Source: Lathyrus oleraceus (Eukaryota > Streptophyta > Magnoliopsida > Fabales > Fabaceae). Taken from it: DNA of 64,000 bases. The translations under genes and the position numbers were made by a program. The DNA is taken from NCBI RefSeq assembly GCF_024323335.1, contig NC_066581.1:343730399-343794398 (forward strand), given 5' to 3'. The notes under the pieces are model-generated. The model was not told where the DNA came from. It did not search any database and saw nothing but the letters and a program-made list of their open reading frames with translations. Below are positions 9,338-18,145 of the stretch, one piece after another; positions within the stretch are counted from its first letter, which is position 1, and each line of letters opens with the position of its first letter.

Positions 9338-9875
9338 GATCTAGCCAGAAGATCGAAGTCAGGTCTAGCCCGAAGACCGGAAATAGATTCAGCCAGAGAA
9401 TCGAAGCAATTCAGATCTAGCCAGAAGATCGAAGTAGATTCAGCCAGAGAATCAAAGGAAATAGATTCAGCCAGAGAATCGAAACAAAGAAGATCTAGCC
9501 AGAAGATCAAAAATCGCAACAATTCAGATCTAGCCAGAAAATCGAAATAGATTCGGCCAGAGAATCGAAACAAAGAAGATCTAGCCAGAAGATCGAAGTC
9601 AGGTCTAGCCCGAAGACCGGAAATAGATTCAGCCAGAGAATCGAAACAATTCAAATCTAGCCAGAAGATCGAAGTAGATTCAGCCTGAGAATCAAAGGAA
9701 ATAGATTCAGCCAGAGAATCGAAACGGAGGAGATCTAGCCAGAAGATCGAAGAAGATCTAGCCAGAAGATCAAAATCGTATCCAGCCCGAGGATCAAAAT
9801 TAATATCCGACCAGAGGACTAAATTGAGTATAGGTTCAACCAGAGGATCGAAACTCCAGATCCAGCCAGAGGATC
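9338..9875 (+). repeat. Micro-hairpin array, block 2 (loop AGCCAGA/AGCCCGA)
   Basis: About twenty further units follow, mainly GATCT-AGCCAGA-AGATC and GATTC-AGCCAGA-GAATC, with GGTCT-AGCCCGA-AGACC (9362-9378 and again near 9601) and GATCC-AGCCAGA-GGATC (9859-9875). The arms vary but remain complementary in most units, while the loop stays nearly constant. A 211-residue open frame on the minus strand here (9325-9960) is a by-product of the repeats. Confidence 0.87.
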
Positions 9876-10026
9876 GGAAGAAAAATAAACAGCACGGTGT
9901 ATTTCCGCGTTTTTGTGGTGTTCTCGGAGCGCAAATTTTCGGTCTATCTTTGGTATTCAATCACAGCTCACCCCGTTTGTCTGATAAGCTATTCGCTTTC
10001 ATCCTACTCGGGTTAGCTGATGATTG

Positions 10027-10038
10027 AATAGGGGCAGC
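10027..10038 (+). other. Polypurine tract region of element A
   Basis: ATAGGGGCAGC directly precedes the 3' LTR. The same ATAGGGGCA core precedes the 3' LTR of element C on the minus strand (35730-35742). It probably primes plus-strand DNA synthesis. The tract is short, so the assignment rests on position and conservation. Confidence 0.65.
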
Positions 10039-11759
10039 TGTAACACCCCAAAATTTGCCCTCCTCATTCATGCATTCATTTAGCATTTCATATTGCATTT
10101 CATCATGTCAATCAGAATTAGATCCGAAAAAAAAACGAAAAAACGAAAAAAAAAAAAAAATCTTTTACAAAAAAAAATAATAATAATAATAAAAAAATTT
10201 AATTAATTAATTAATTAAATAATTAAATAAATAATAAATAATAAAAAATTTTGGACTTGGACCTTTCTCAAAAGCCCACTAAGCCACCAATATTAGCCAA
10301 TAAATACTAGAGTTTCATTGAAACAAAAGCCACACAGAAGAGGAGAAGAAGGAAGAGAAGCAAAATACTCTGAGGTTTCCTTGGAACAAAACCCTGGAGG
10401 AAAAAGAAAGTGAGAGAAGAGTCAACAGAGTTCAGAGCAACCTCCGGACACTGAAGGGAACTCATTGGCAAAGAACCAGTTCTACCTCATATAAACCCTG
10501 AGATTGTTCTGCAAACCCCGGTGCAATCCAATTTCAATCAAGCTCTCCAATCAGGTTTGCCCTATATCCATCATCTCTATGCTTTCAATTTGAATTTTCT
10601 GAATGTATGAGGTATTTTGGGTGAATTTGATACCCTTTTGATGCATATGTTTAACAAGAGGTTTAGGCCTCCTACCCTTTTTTTTTTTTTTGTGAATTGA
10701 AAGGGCATGATTCATGTGGTTACATTTTGATTTGGGGGCAACTCTTGGTTACCCTATCTTGTTTTACTAACCCTTTTGTTGAGTTTTTGTGAGGGCTCAC
10801 AGACTCTTGCAGAGATGGTTTGCGTGGTTTTCCCACTTTATTTGTGGGATACCCCCTGGAGGTTCATTCTGATTACATGTACTGACTCACCTTTCTTTGA
10901 TGGCATCAGCTTGGGAGATCCATGGGTTTCTTACTCCTTTAATTGTTGTTACTTCGGATCTTTATCCGCGTGGTACTTTTACATTTTTCCCGCATTTTAC
11001 TGCTTTCCTAGCTGGAAGACCTCGATAGGAGGCAACGTTTGAGCCCCTTGGTGGCATTTTACTTTGAGATACATGTTTTGTGTTTTGTATTCATATCCCT
11101 GCAGGTAGCGCGGTTCCTTCGTCAAGGACTGCCTTTTTTCCCTCGAGCATCCCAAACCCTAAAACCCAAAGCAACACGCTAACTCCTTCTACTACAGGCG
11201 AGTAAGTCTCCAAAGGTCGAGCATCCGGTAGATTGCGTAGTAACGTCGTTCGTCCAAAACCCAATCCATAACCCCGTAGTTAGCCGAACTATGTTTTGCT
11301 CTGATTCTCAGGCCAGATGAGATACGTAGGCATAAGACGCGATGTCTTAGCGAGCACACATCCCCCCAACCCATAGGTAGCCGAGCTACGAAGACTCTGA
11401 TTCTCATATTCAGATGAGATACGTATGCAGTGGATGCGACATCCGCGCGAGTCATTTTCATTTAACCCTTTTTTTTTGGCAAACAGTACAAGATAAACCC
11501 ACACCCTTTAGCCAAGAACTACAAAAGTGGATCCCGTAGAGTACTACGGATGCGTAGGGGTGCTAATACCTTCCCTTCGCATAACCGACTCCCGAACCCA
11601 AGATTTGGTTGCGAGACCCCGTCTTGTCCTTTCCTTTTTCAGGTTTACTTCGAGCGTTTCCTTTCCCTCCTTTGGGATGAATAACGCACGGTGGCGACTC
11701 TTCTGTCATTTTCTTTCGCCGGTTGTTTTTTTTCGCACTGTATTTTTCAGGTTGCGACA
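10039..11759 (+). repeat. 3' LTR of element A
   Basis: This copy is nearly identical to 1095-2806. I see about ten substitutions, plus differences in the A-rich run (10127-10160, here interrupted by CG). One substitution changes the TATA box to AATAAATA at 10299-10306. The low divergence indicates recent insertion. Confidence 0.94.
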
Positions 11760-11764
11760 CCGGG
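11760..11764. repeat. Right target-site duplication CCGGG of element A
   Basis: This is identical to 1090-1094 and directly follows the terminal CA of the right LTR. From here leftward, minus-strand sequence continues into 1089 once A is removed. Confidence 0.93.
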
Positions 11765-11813
11765 ATGCCCATTTTTGCCTGGACTATTTTATTCTTTTCA
11801 TCCAGCGGGTCTC

Positions 11814-12275
11814 TTATACAAAGTATTTTTTAACTGCGTCCGCATTCACAGGGGATGGAAAATCCTCGCCATCCATGGTCGTCAACAACAAGGCTCCGCC
11901 AGAGAAAACCTTCTTAACCACGAATGGACCTTCATAATTGGGTGTCCACTTGCCCCGACAATCATTCTGAGGAGGAAGGATCCTTTTCAATACCAAATCT
12001 CCCACATGGTACGCACGAGGTCGTACCTTTCGGTCAAAAGCACGCTTCATTCGCTGCTGGTACAACTGCCCATGACAAATGGCCGCCAGCCTCTTTTCCT
12101 CAATCAGGCTCAACTCTTCATACCGAGTCCTTATCCACTCAGCCTCTTTCAATTGCACATCCATCAGGACTCTCAACGAGGGAATCTGGACCTCGACTGG
12201 TAGCACGGCTTCCATCCCATACACAAGCGAGAAAGGCAGTGCCCCAGTAGATGTGCACACCGAGGTTCGATACCC
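11814..12275 (-). pseudogene. Integrase C-terminal remnant, element B
   Basis: The frame encodes YRTSVCTSTGALPFSLVYGM, the end of the catalytic core region, then KWTPNYEGPFVVKK, and ends DAVKKYFV. The DDE catalytic residues and zinc-binding domain are absent. Upstream the sequence joins an RNase H fragment near 12275, where both partners appear to share a GGGTAT-type stretch, suggesting deletion by illegitimate recombination. Confidence 0.83.
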
Positions 12276-12870
12276 AGGATACAAGTTTCGTACTTGCCAC
12301 CTTGTTGGTGCATTCAAACGTTAGCCGGGCAGCAAAAGGAATGTGGGATCCTTTCGGCGTAACCAAAACAGCACCAACCCCACTACCATTCACGTTAACG
12401 GCCCCATCAAACATCAGAATTCGTTCGGATTCAGGGTCAGGCCCCTCCTCCGGGATCGGTTCCTCACAATCTTTCGATTTGAGAACCATGATGTCCTCAT
12501 CAGGGAACTCAAACTTCATTGGTTGATAATCCTCAATGGGTTGTTGGGCGAGGTAATCAGACAATACACTCCCCTCTATTCCTTTCTGAGAGGTCTACTG
12601 AATATCGTATTCAGACAAAATCATTTGCCATCTCGCAACCCGTCCGGTCAATGCTGGCTTCTCAAAAATATACTTGATTGGATCCATCTTGGAAATCAAC
12701 AAATTGGTATAAACCAGCATATACTATCTCAGTCGGCGAGCAGCCTATGCCAAAGCACAACAAGTTTTCTCGAGCAGTGAATATCTTGTTTCACAGTCGG
12801 TAAACTTTTGCTAAGGTAGATTGCATGCTCTTTTCGACCAGACTCGTCATGATGCCCCAGTACACACCCC
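12276..12870 (-). pseudogene. RNase H remnant, element B
   Basis: RPLILYLTVLEGSMGCVLG starts the connection after RT, and MFDGAVNVNGSGVGAVLV with LTFECTN is the RNase H N-terminus. Stops occur after WHRLLAD, and a frameshift shared with element A lies just after the LSKS codons, at about 12812-12816. A further single-base loss follows ECTN. The domain breaks off before its last catalytic region. It would normally degrade RNA in RNA/DNA hybrids during reverse transcription. Confidence 0.8.
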
Positions 12871-13932
12871 ATAGACCCCTCGAGGACCGTCAAGTACAGA
12901 ATTAACGGTCGTCCCTCCACAGGAGGCATCAGAATCGGAGGCTCCTGCAAATACTCTTTTATCTTTTCAAATGCCGCTTGGCAATCATTATTCCACCTGA
13001 CCGTTTGATCTTTTCTCAACAACTTGAATATGGGTTCACACGTGGCTGTTAGATAAGATATGAACCGTGAAATGTAGTTCAATCTACCTAAGAAACCATA
13101 AACCTCTTTCTCTGTTCTCGGTTCAGGCATTTCTCGTATTGCTTTTACTTTAGCGGGATCAACCTCGATTCCTCTTTCGCTCACAATAAACCCCAGCAAC
13201 TTACCGGACCGCACTCCGAAAGTGCACTTATTCGAATTCAACCTCAGTCTGAATTGTCTCAATCGGTCAAACAACTTGGCCAGATTTGCCAGATGCCCCT
13301 CTTCTGTTTGGGACTTTGCTATCATGTCATCAACATAGCATTCGATTTCATGATGAATCATATCATGAAACAAAGTCACCATAGCCCTCTGATAAGTAGC
13401 ATCGGCGTTCTTGAGACCAAATGGCATCACCTTATAGCAGAAAGTGCCACACGGTGTGATGAACGTTGTTTTCTCCATATCATCTGGCGACATTTTGATT
13501 TGATTATAGCCAGAAAAGCCATCCATGAAGGAAAACACCGAGAGTTGAGCTGTATTGTCTACCAACACATCGATGTGAGGTAATGGAAAATCATCTTTCG
13601 GGCTAGCTCTATTCAAATCTCGGTAGCCCACACACATTATCACCTTCCCATCCTTCTTCGGGACCAGCACAATGTTCACGACCCAAGGCGGATAATTGGT
13701 GACAGCGAGGAAACCAGCATCCAACTGCTTTTGCACTTCCTCTTTGATTTTCATGGCCATCTCGGCGAGTTCTGCGCAACTTCTGCTTCACTGGAGGACA
13801 GTCTGCTCTCAATGGTAACTTGTGCACAACGATATCGGTATCCAACCCTGGCATATCTTGATAAGACCAGGCGAAGATATCAACATACTCTTTCAACAAG
13901 GCTACCATTCTGCTCTTGACATTTGCCTCCAA
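12871..13932 (-). pseudogene. Reverse transcriptase domain, element B (frameshifted)
   Basis: This is the best-preserved RT in the window. From the ATG at 13760 it encodes RDLNRASPKDDFPLP (about residues 47-61), FMDGFSGYNQIKM (78-90), TFCYKVMPFGLKNA (106-119) and the catalytic YVDDM (142-146), as expected of Ty3/gypsy RT. The N-terminal part, including DIFAWSYQDMPGLD and VKQKLRR, lies in a different frame (13609-13932), so at least one frameshift sits near 13760 and another near 13930. The enzyme copied element RNA into DNA in virus-like particles. This copy is inactive as written. Confidence 0.9.
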
Positions 13933-14163
13933 AGCGGCCCAACTTTCACTTCCTTTCTGACCTCCTCGGTACCCAGATTCACAACCTCGACCTGCTCCTC
14001 ATGCGGATGAATCACCTTCTCCTCTTGTTTCAACAACCTGGCTAATTCCTCCGGCAGTTCACAATCTTTTTCGCCTTCTTCTTCGGCATGATAGATCGGA
14101 TTGTCGAAGTCATATGAGGGTGTAACAGGATTATTATCAATGAGATCCGGAGAATGATCGCAT
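13933..14163 (-). pseudogene. N-terminal part of the RT polyprotein, element B
   Basis: This encodes YDFDNPIYHAEEEGEKDCEL and PEELARLLKQEEKV, then VEVVNLGTEEVRKEVKVG, matching 6082-6330 in element A and 41414-41602 in C. The exon begins directly after the predicted splice acceptor at 14164. A frameshift near 13930 separates it from RT. Confidence 0.83.
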
Positions 14164-14442
14164 CTGCATGAATGTTGATTCATGCATTGCTTTAGAACCG
14201 GAGCGAAGCAATTTAAAAGAAGGAAAATGAAAACAAACATTGCCATTTTTATTTTTGTTTTTATTAAACTGCAAAAATAAGTGAAAAACAGGGAACACCG
14301 CTTTTAATGAAAAACATCCATTTATTGATGATGCAAACATTGCAAAATGAAACACATAAGGTGGCCCTTACGATGAACCATTACGTTTCGGGCAAAACGT
14401 ATGGCTTTCATGCAAACAAAATTGGAAAACAAGAAATATTAC
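14164..14442 (-). other. Candidate Ogre intron, element B
   Basis: On the minus strand the donor GA/GTAATA overlaps the TAA stop of the protease frame and the acceptor is CATGCAG/A. The 279-bp length and the phase (codon GA+A) are identical to element A. Splicing would fuse protease and RT frames in phase. The AT-rich body also fits a plant intron. Confidence 0.77.
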
Positions 14443-15572
14443 TCTTCACGTAGAGTGACAGTGATGATCTTTTCGGCCTTCCAGTTCTGGATCTCCATCC
14501 CTGGTACGCACGGTTTTATCCACTGATCAAGCTCACAGTCACTGTCGATCTCCTCACCCACCGCACAGATGCGATCTGGATCCAGCATTCCAGCACTGGT
14601 GAACGTGAATGGCGGACGACGTCCTCTGCTATGTCCAGACGAGCCTCGGCCCGGCTGATAACCAACCCCAAACCTGTCTTCCTTGGCGGCGATGTCAATC
14701 ATCCTTCCCCAACCTGAGGCTTCTCTGCTCTTCACCACCTCAGTAGCCTGCCTGTAAGAAGAAATGGACGGCTTCTTCTTCTCCTTGGCAAAGATAGCAT
14801 TCTCCACCTTAACGGTTTCAAATGCTTGACTTGGTGTTTCAAATATCTCACCGTCCATTTCCACGTACTTGAACGATGACAAGTGGCTGACGAAGATGTC
14901 TTCCTCTCCGCAAACTGTTACGACCTGCCCGTCCCAGATATACTTCAATTTCTGGTGCAAAGTCGAAGTCACTGCCCCAGCAGCATGTATCCACGGGCGA
15001 CCCAACAGGCAAATGTATGCCGGCTGAATATCCATGACATAGAATACGGACTTAAACGCCTCAGGCCCGATCTTCACAGGGAGCTCCACTTCCCCAAACA
15101 CAGCCCGCTTCGAACCATCAAACACTCTCACCACCAAGTCAGTAGGCCTCAAGATCACCCCTTCACAATCCAGCTTTTCCAGGGCCTTCTTAGGCAACAC
15201 ATTAAGCGATGAGCCGGTATCCACCAACACGTGCGAAAGCACCGCTCCTTTACACTCCATCGCAATGTGTAATGCCCTATTATGATTACGCCCATCCACC
15301 GTAAGATCCAAATCAGTGAAACCCAGCCCATGGCTGGCATTAACATTAGACACCACTGTCTCCAGCTGATTGATCGTTATCTGCTGGGGAACATAGGCTC
15401 TCTTCAATATTTTCAATAAAGCCTCTTTATGCTCTTCGGAGCTTAACAACAATGACAGGATTGAGATCTTAGACGGAGTCTGCTGCAAGTGGTCAACAAG
15501 CTTATACTCTGACTTCTTGATGATCCTCAGAAATTCTTCAGCTTCATCATCGAGTTCTTTTTCCGACCCACC
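14443..15572 (-). pseudogene. Retropepsin-like protease region, element B
   Basis: The frame is open from 15488 to the stop at 14439 and continues upstream without ATG to about 15570 (ELDDEAEEFLRIIKKSEY). It contains the aspartic protease active site VLVDTGSSLNVLP (Asp at about residue 90 from the ATG) and the later LLGRPWIHAAGAV, both typical of Tat-element proteases that cut Gag-Pol. The C-terminal tail ends at the intron donor. The protease segment itself looks intact, but a deletion fuses its upstream part out of frame to truncated gag, so it would not be made as a normal polyprotein. Confidence 0.85.
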
Positions 15573-16374
15573 AGCTCTTAATATCTGAGGATCTCAACTT
15601 GGTATACCATTCCAAAGATCCATCAGACAAGTTGTCCTGGAAGAAGTACATCCAGAGCTTCTGGTCCATTGTATAAGCAGAAATCTTTCGGACGAAAGCC
15701 TGGAGATGAGTTTTCGGGCAAGAACTCCCATTGTACTTGTCAAACGCAGGCGCTTTAAACTTTTGCGGGATCACAATCCCCTCAACCAGCCCCATGTTTG
15801 TCATGTTGATAGCCCTAGGAGTAGCATGGCTTTCCAAAGCCCTTATCTTCTCGGCTAGCACCTGAATTTCTTTGTTTGGCGGTTGAACACCCCACTGACC
15901 AAATTGTTCATTCAGTATGGAGAACTGATCCGCTTCTTTATCTTCCAGGGCTTCAAAGAAAGGAGGAAACTGATTATCCTTCAGATTATTGCCCACAGGA
16001 CCTGGTCCACCACCTGCAGCGAAACCAAAACCTCCACCGTTATTGATCACCACATAAGCAGTAGTCTTCCTTCTGGGATCACCACCATCCCTAGAACCAC
16101 CGAGACCGTTGTTGGAAACACCCTCTAGATTATTGCCACTGTTGGCAGCTGAAGCCCGCTCAAGCTTCTCCACTTTCTCAAGTACCTTCTGCCCCAAGGC
16201 GAACCCTTGCATAACATTGATTAGCTCTCCCATCTTCTCTTTCAACTCGAGAATGTCTGCGTTGGATGTATCCATCAATTTGGATTTGTTGCGCCTGGTA
16301 GGGTATTTGTGTGGACGTGCTACGTGCAAGGGAATGATTCTACTTGCGCGAGCAATGATTCCTGGGTCAATCAA
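15573..16374 (-). pseudogene. gag: Truncated Gag, element B
   Basis: This starts MIDPGIIARAS (16374) or possibly at the internal MDTSN, which aligns with A's start. A Gly/Asn-rich linker is followed by the Gag core, with FDKYNGSSCPKTHLQAF, LWMYFFQDNLSDGS, LEWYTKL and IKSW. It then runs out of frame into VGKRTR and a stop, because the second half of the Gag core and the zinc-knuckle part are deleted. Sequence after the break belongs to the protease frame. A CTGTTTTGCAG/GTGTC acceptor-like sequence precedes the start, as in A. Confidence 0.87.
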
Positions 16375-17262
16375 ACAGGTTAGATACTGACACCTGCAAA
16401 ACAGAAGACAGGTTATTATGACTCAGTGACTCACGCATGAATGCAATGTCTATCCGTATGAGGAACATTCTGTCCTTCGATTCTTGCTTCATCTAGACGG
16501 ATAATAATTTGACAATAACATTCTGACATCAGGATGTCTCTCAACCAGAATCTCAATCGAGAATGTATCCTGAGTATGGATAGACATGAGTTAGATGCAA
16601 ATGAATGCAAAATGGGAATGATGCAGATGCATGAATGCAAGTCACAGTGCCATCCTCCAAGTCATCTGAACATCAACTGTACGGAAGCCCCGGTCTCTGA
16701 ACTGATCACAACCATCTGAGGTACTGAGTAACCCTAAATCCAACTCGGGTTCCGAAATAAACGGAACTTGAGGATATACCACCATCATCACTGGAAAACC
16801 ACTGAACTGATAGCAACAAAATCATCTGTACCAACCCAGGGAATCCTGAAATAAACGGATCCCCACTGATAAATACCACGGACAGCACTCCGGTATGCCG
16901 GAAATAAATATCCATAAATCCAACTCATAAATAGGACTCTGATCAAGAACTGATCCATTAGTCACCATCAAAGTCACCATCAGAATCTGCATCTGTAAGA
17001 ATCAAACCCTCCCCTCACAGGTGAATTCTAATAAGGTCATCCTAAGGCGGATAATGGTCTCGACAATCGGACAAGATACTCAACGGGTTTGCCCTTTCGG
17101 GTGTGCCGTTGCAGCTCTCATAAGATCATCTAAACCAAAGATCCGGGAAAGAACGGTCACCGAAGTCAACAGCTCAAAAGAGGTAACCCAACCAAAGTGG
17201 AATAACTCCACCCGAAAGGACTCTCTCAGATGAACCTCGTCCGGCTGTGGTATGTCACGTCG

Positions 17263-17270
17263 CCCAAAAC
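17263..17270. repeat. Left 8-bp target duplication of the hAT element
   Basis: CCCAAAAC directly precedes the left terminal inverted repeat and is repeated without change at 17824-17831. Confidence 0.9.
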
Positions 17271-17823
17271 TAGGCATGGCAATATAACCCGTACCCGCGG
17301 GTACCAACCCGAACCCGCCCCGAAGTTGACGGGGAAAATCCGCTTTGACTGGGTTTGGGTTTGGGTTTTCTCCGATTTTAAAATATGAGGACGGGTCGAG
17401 TAATGGGGACACTAGTACCCACCCCGAACCCGCCCCGTTTATTTTACTATGTGCATTATTATTTATTTTTGATAATTTAAAATATTAAATATGTGGTCAT
17501 TGTTTTGATATTTTAATTTGAATTTATTATTTAAAATATTTAAAATGTATGTATGGAATTTTTTTAGATTGTTTTATTTTATTATTTGTATTATAATTTT
17601 ATTTTGGAAAAATAAATATTTCTATTAAAAAATTAATTTTACTAAATGAATAGTGGCGGGGCGGGGATACCCGAACCCAACCCGAACCCGTTTGAGACGG
17701 GTTTGGGTTTTGATTCCCCATCCCCGTTTGGGTTTGGGGAGGGGAACGGGGATTGTTTGGGGATTCGGGTTTGGGTTTGGGAGAGGTAAAAACCATCCCC
17801 GACCCGCCCCGTTGCCATGTCTA
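17271..17823. mobile_element. Non-autonomous hAT-type DNA transposon, 553 bp
   Basis: The ends TAGGCATGGCAA (17271-17282) and TTGCCATGTCTA (17812-17823) are inverted repeats with one mismatch, of the TAG..TGGCAA kind found in plant hAT elements. The element is flanked by a perfect 8-bp duplication CCCAAAAC, the hallmark of hAT insertion. It encodes no transposase. Its subterminal regions are rich in GGGTTTGGG/CCCGAACCC runs and include the palindrome GTACCCGCGGGTAC (17291-17304). The middle is AT-rich. Confidence 0.9.
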
Positions 17824-17831
17824 CCCAAAAC
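17824..17831. repeat. Right 8-bp target duplication of the hAT element
   Basis: CCCAAAAC directly follows the right terminal inverted repeat and matches 17263-17270 exactly. Confidence 0.9.
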
Positions 17832-18127
17832 ATGTTGACCTAACATGAGAGGCAACATGAGACCACGCTAATCCTAGGTGTATACTCGGGCCTGGGTTTT
17901 AGCCCCACTCAGAACACCCACCCCAAATCAAAGGAACCAAACCTGTACAAAATCCAGCACAATGATAATATGATGCATGCAAACATATATGCAAATATAT
18001 ACAATCACAGTATAATAACCATAAATGCAATAAATAGAGCAGCAAAAGCAACCAAAACTATCCTAGGGAGCGCTAGGATTGACTCGCTTAGGGAAGATGG
18101 ACCAGCAAGAGGTCAACTTCTCTTAAT

Positions 18128-18145
18128 TCCCCGGCAGAGTCGCCA
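18128..18145 (-). other. Primer-binding site of element B
   Basis: On the minus strand this reads TGGCGACTCTGCCGGGGA, one base different from the sites of A and C. It follows the LTR after two bases (GC), as in A. It pairs with the 3' end of a tRNA-Arg type primer. Confidence 0.87.

Larger units (their letters stand above)
7348..10038 (+). other. Repeat-rich post-pol region of element A
   Basis: Nothing here looks protein-coding. In order it contains the GGCAAAAA-type module (7360-7580), a 34-bp tandem array (8149-8350), a stretch with scattered TTCCCCA motifs (8440-8730), and two arrays of short hairpin units (8848-9102 and 9338-9875). It ends with a short purine tract. Tandem repeats in 3' untranslated regions of plant LTR elements are known to be hypervariable and to seed satellites. 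The structural regularity here is unusual. Confidence 0.8.
1095..11759 (+). mobile_element. Element A: full-length, non-autonomous Ogre/Tat-type Ty3/gypsy retrotransposon
   Basis: The element runs from TGTAACACCCC to GCGACA, with LTRs at 1095-2806 and 10039-11759, a primer-binding site, a leader, degraded gag-pro-pol remnants, a repeat-rich post-pol region and a purine tract. It is flanked by the CCGGG duplication. The protease core, the RT core, part of RNase H and the integrase core are missing, so it could only have moved using enzymes from other elements. About ten substitutions separate the two LTRs, apart from the A-run, which points to a recent insertion. It is inserted in antisense orientation into element B. 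Confidence 0.95.
16375..18127 (-). other. Leader region of element B (with a hAT insertion)
   Basis: Sequence between gag and primer site has no convincing reading frame on either strand. It is interrupted by the hAT-type element at 17271-17823. Excluding that, it is about 1.2 kb. I did not see the 15-bp leader hairpin of A and C here, so B's leader is diverged or of another subtype. Confidence 0.65.

Noticed and set aside
8149..9875. Regularly spaced short repeats that look at first like a CRISPR array.
   Set aside because: The units are tandem with no unique spacers of even length, no cas genes are present, and the setting is a plant retrotransposon.
9325..9960. A 211-residue open frame on the minus strand with a repetitive Asp/Leu/Phe-rich product.
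   Set aside because: It is read through the antisense of the micro-hairpin array; its periodicity mirrors the DNA repeat and it has no start context or family signature.
17641..17838. GGGTTTGGG runs that could be an interstitial telomere.
   Set aside because: The plant telomere unit is TTTAGGG; the runs are irregular and lie wholly within the hAT-type element.
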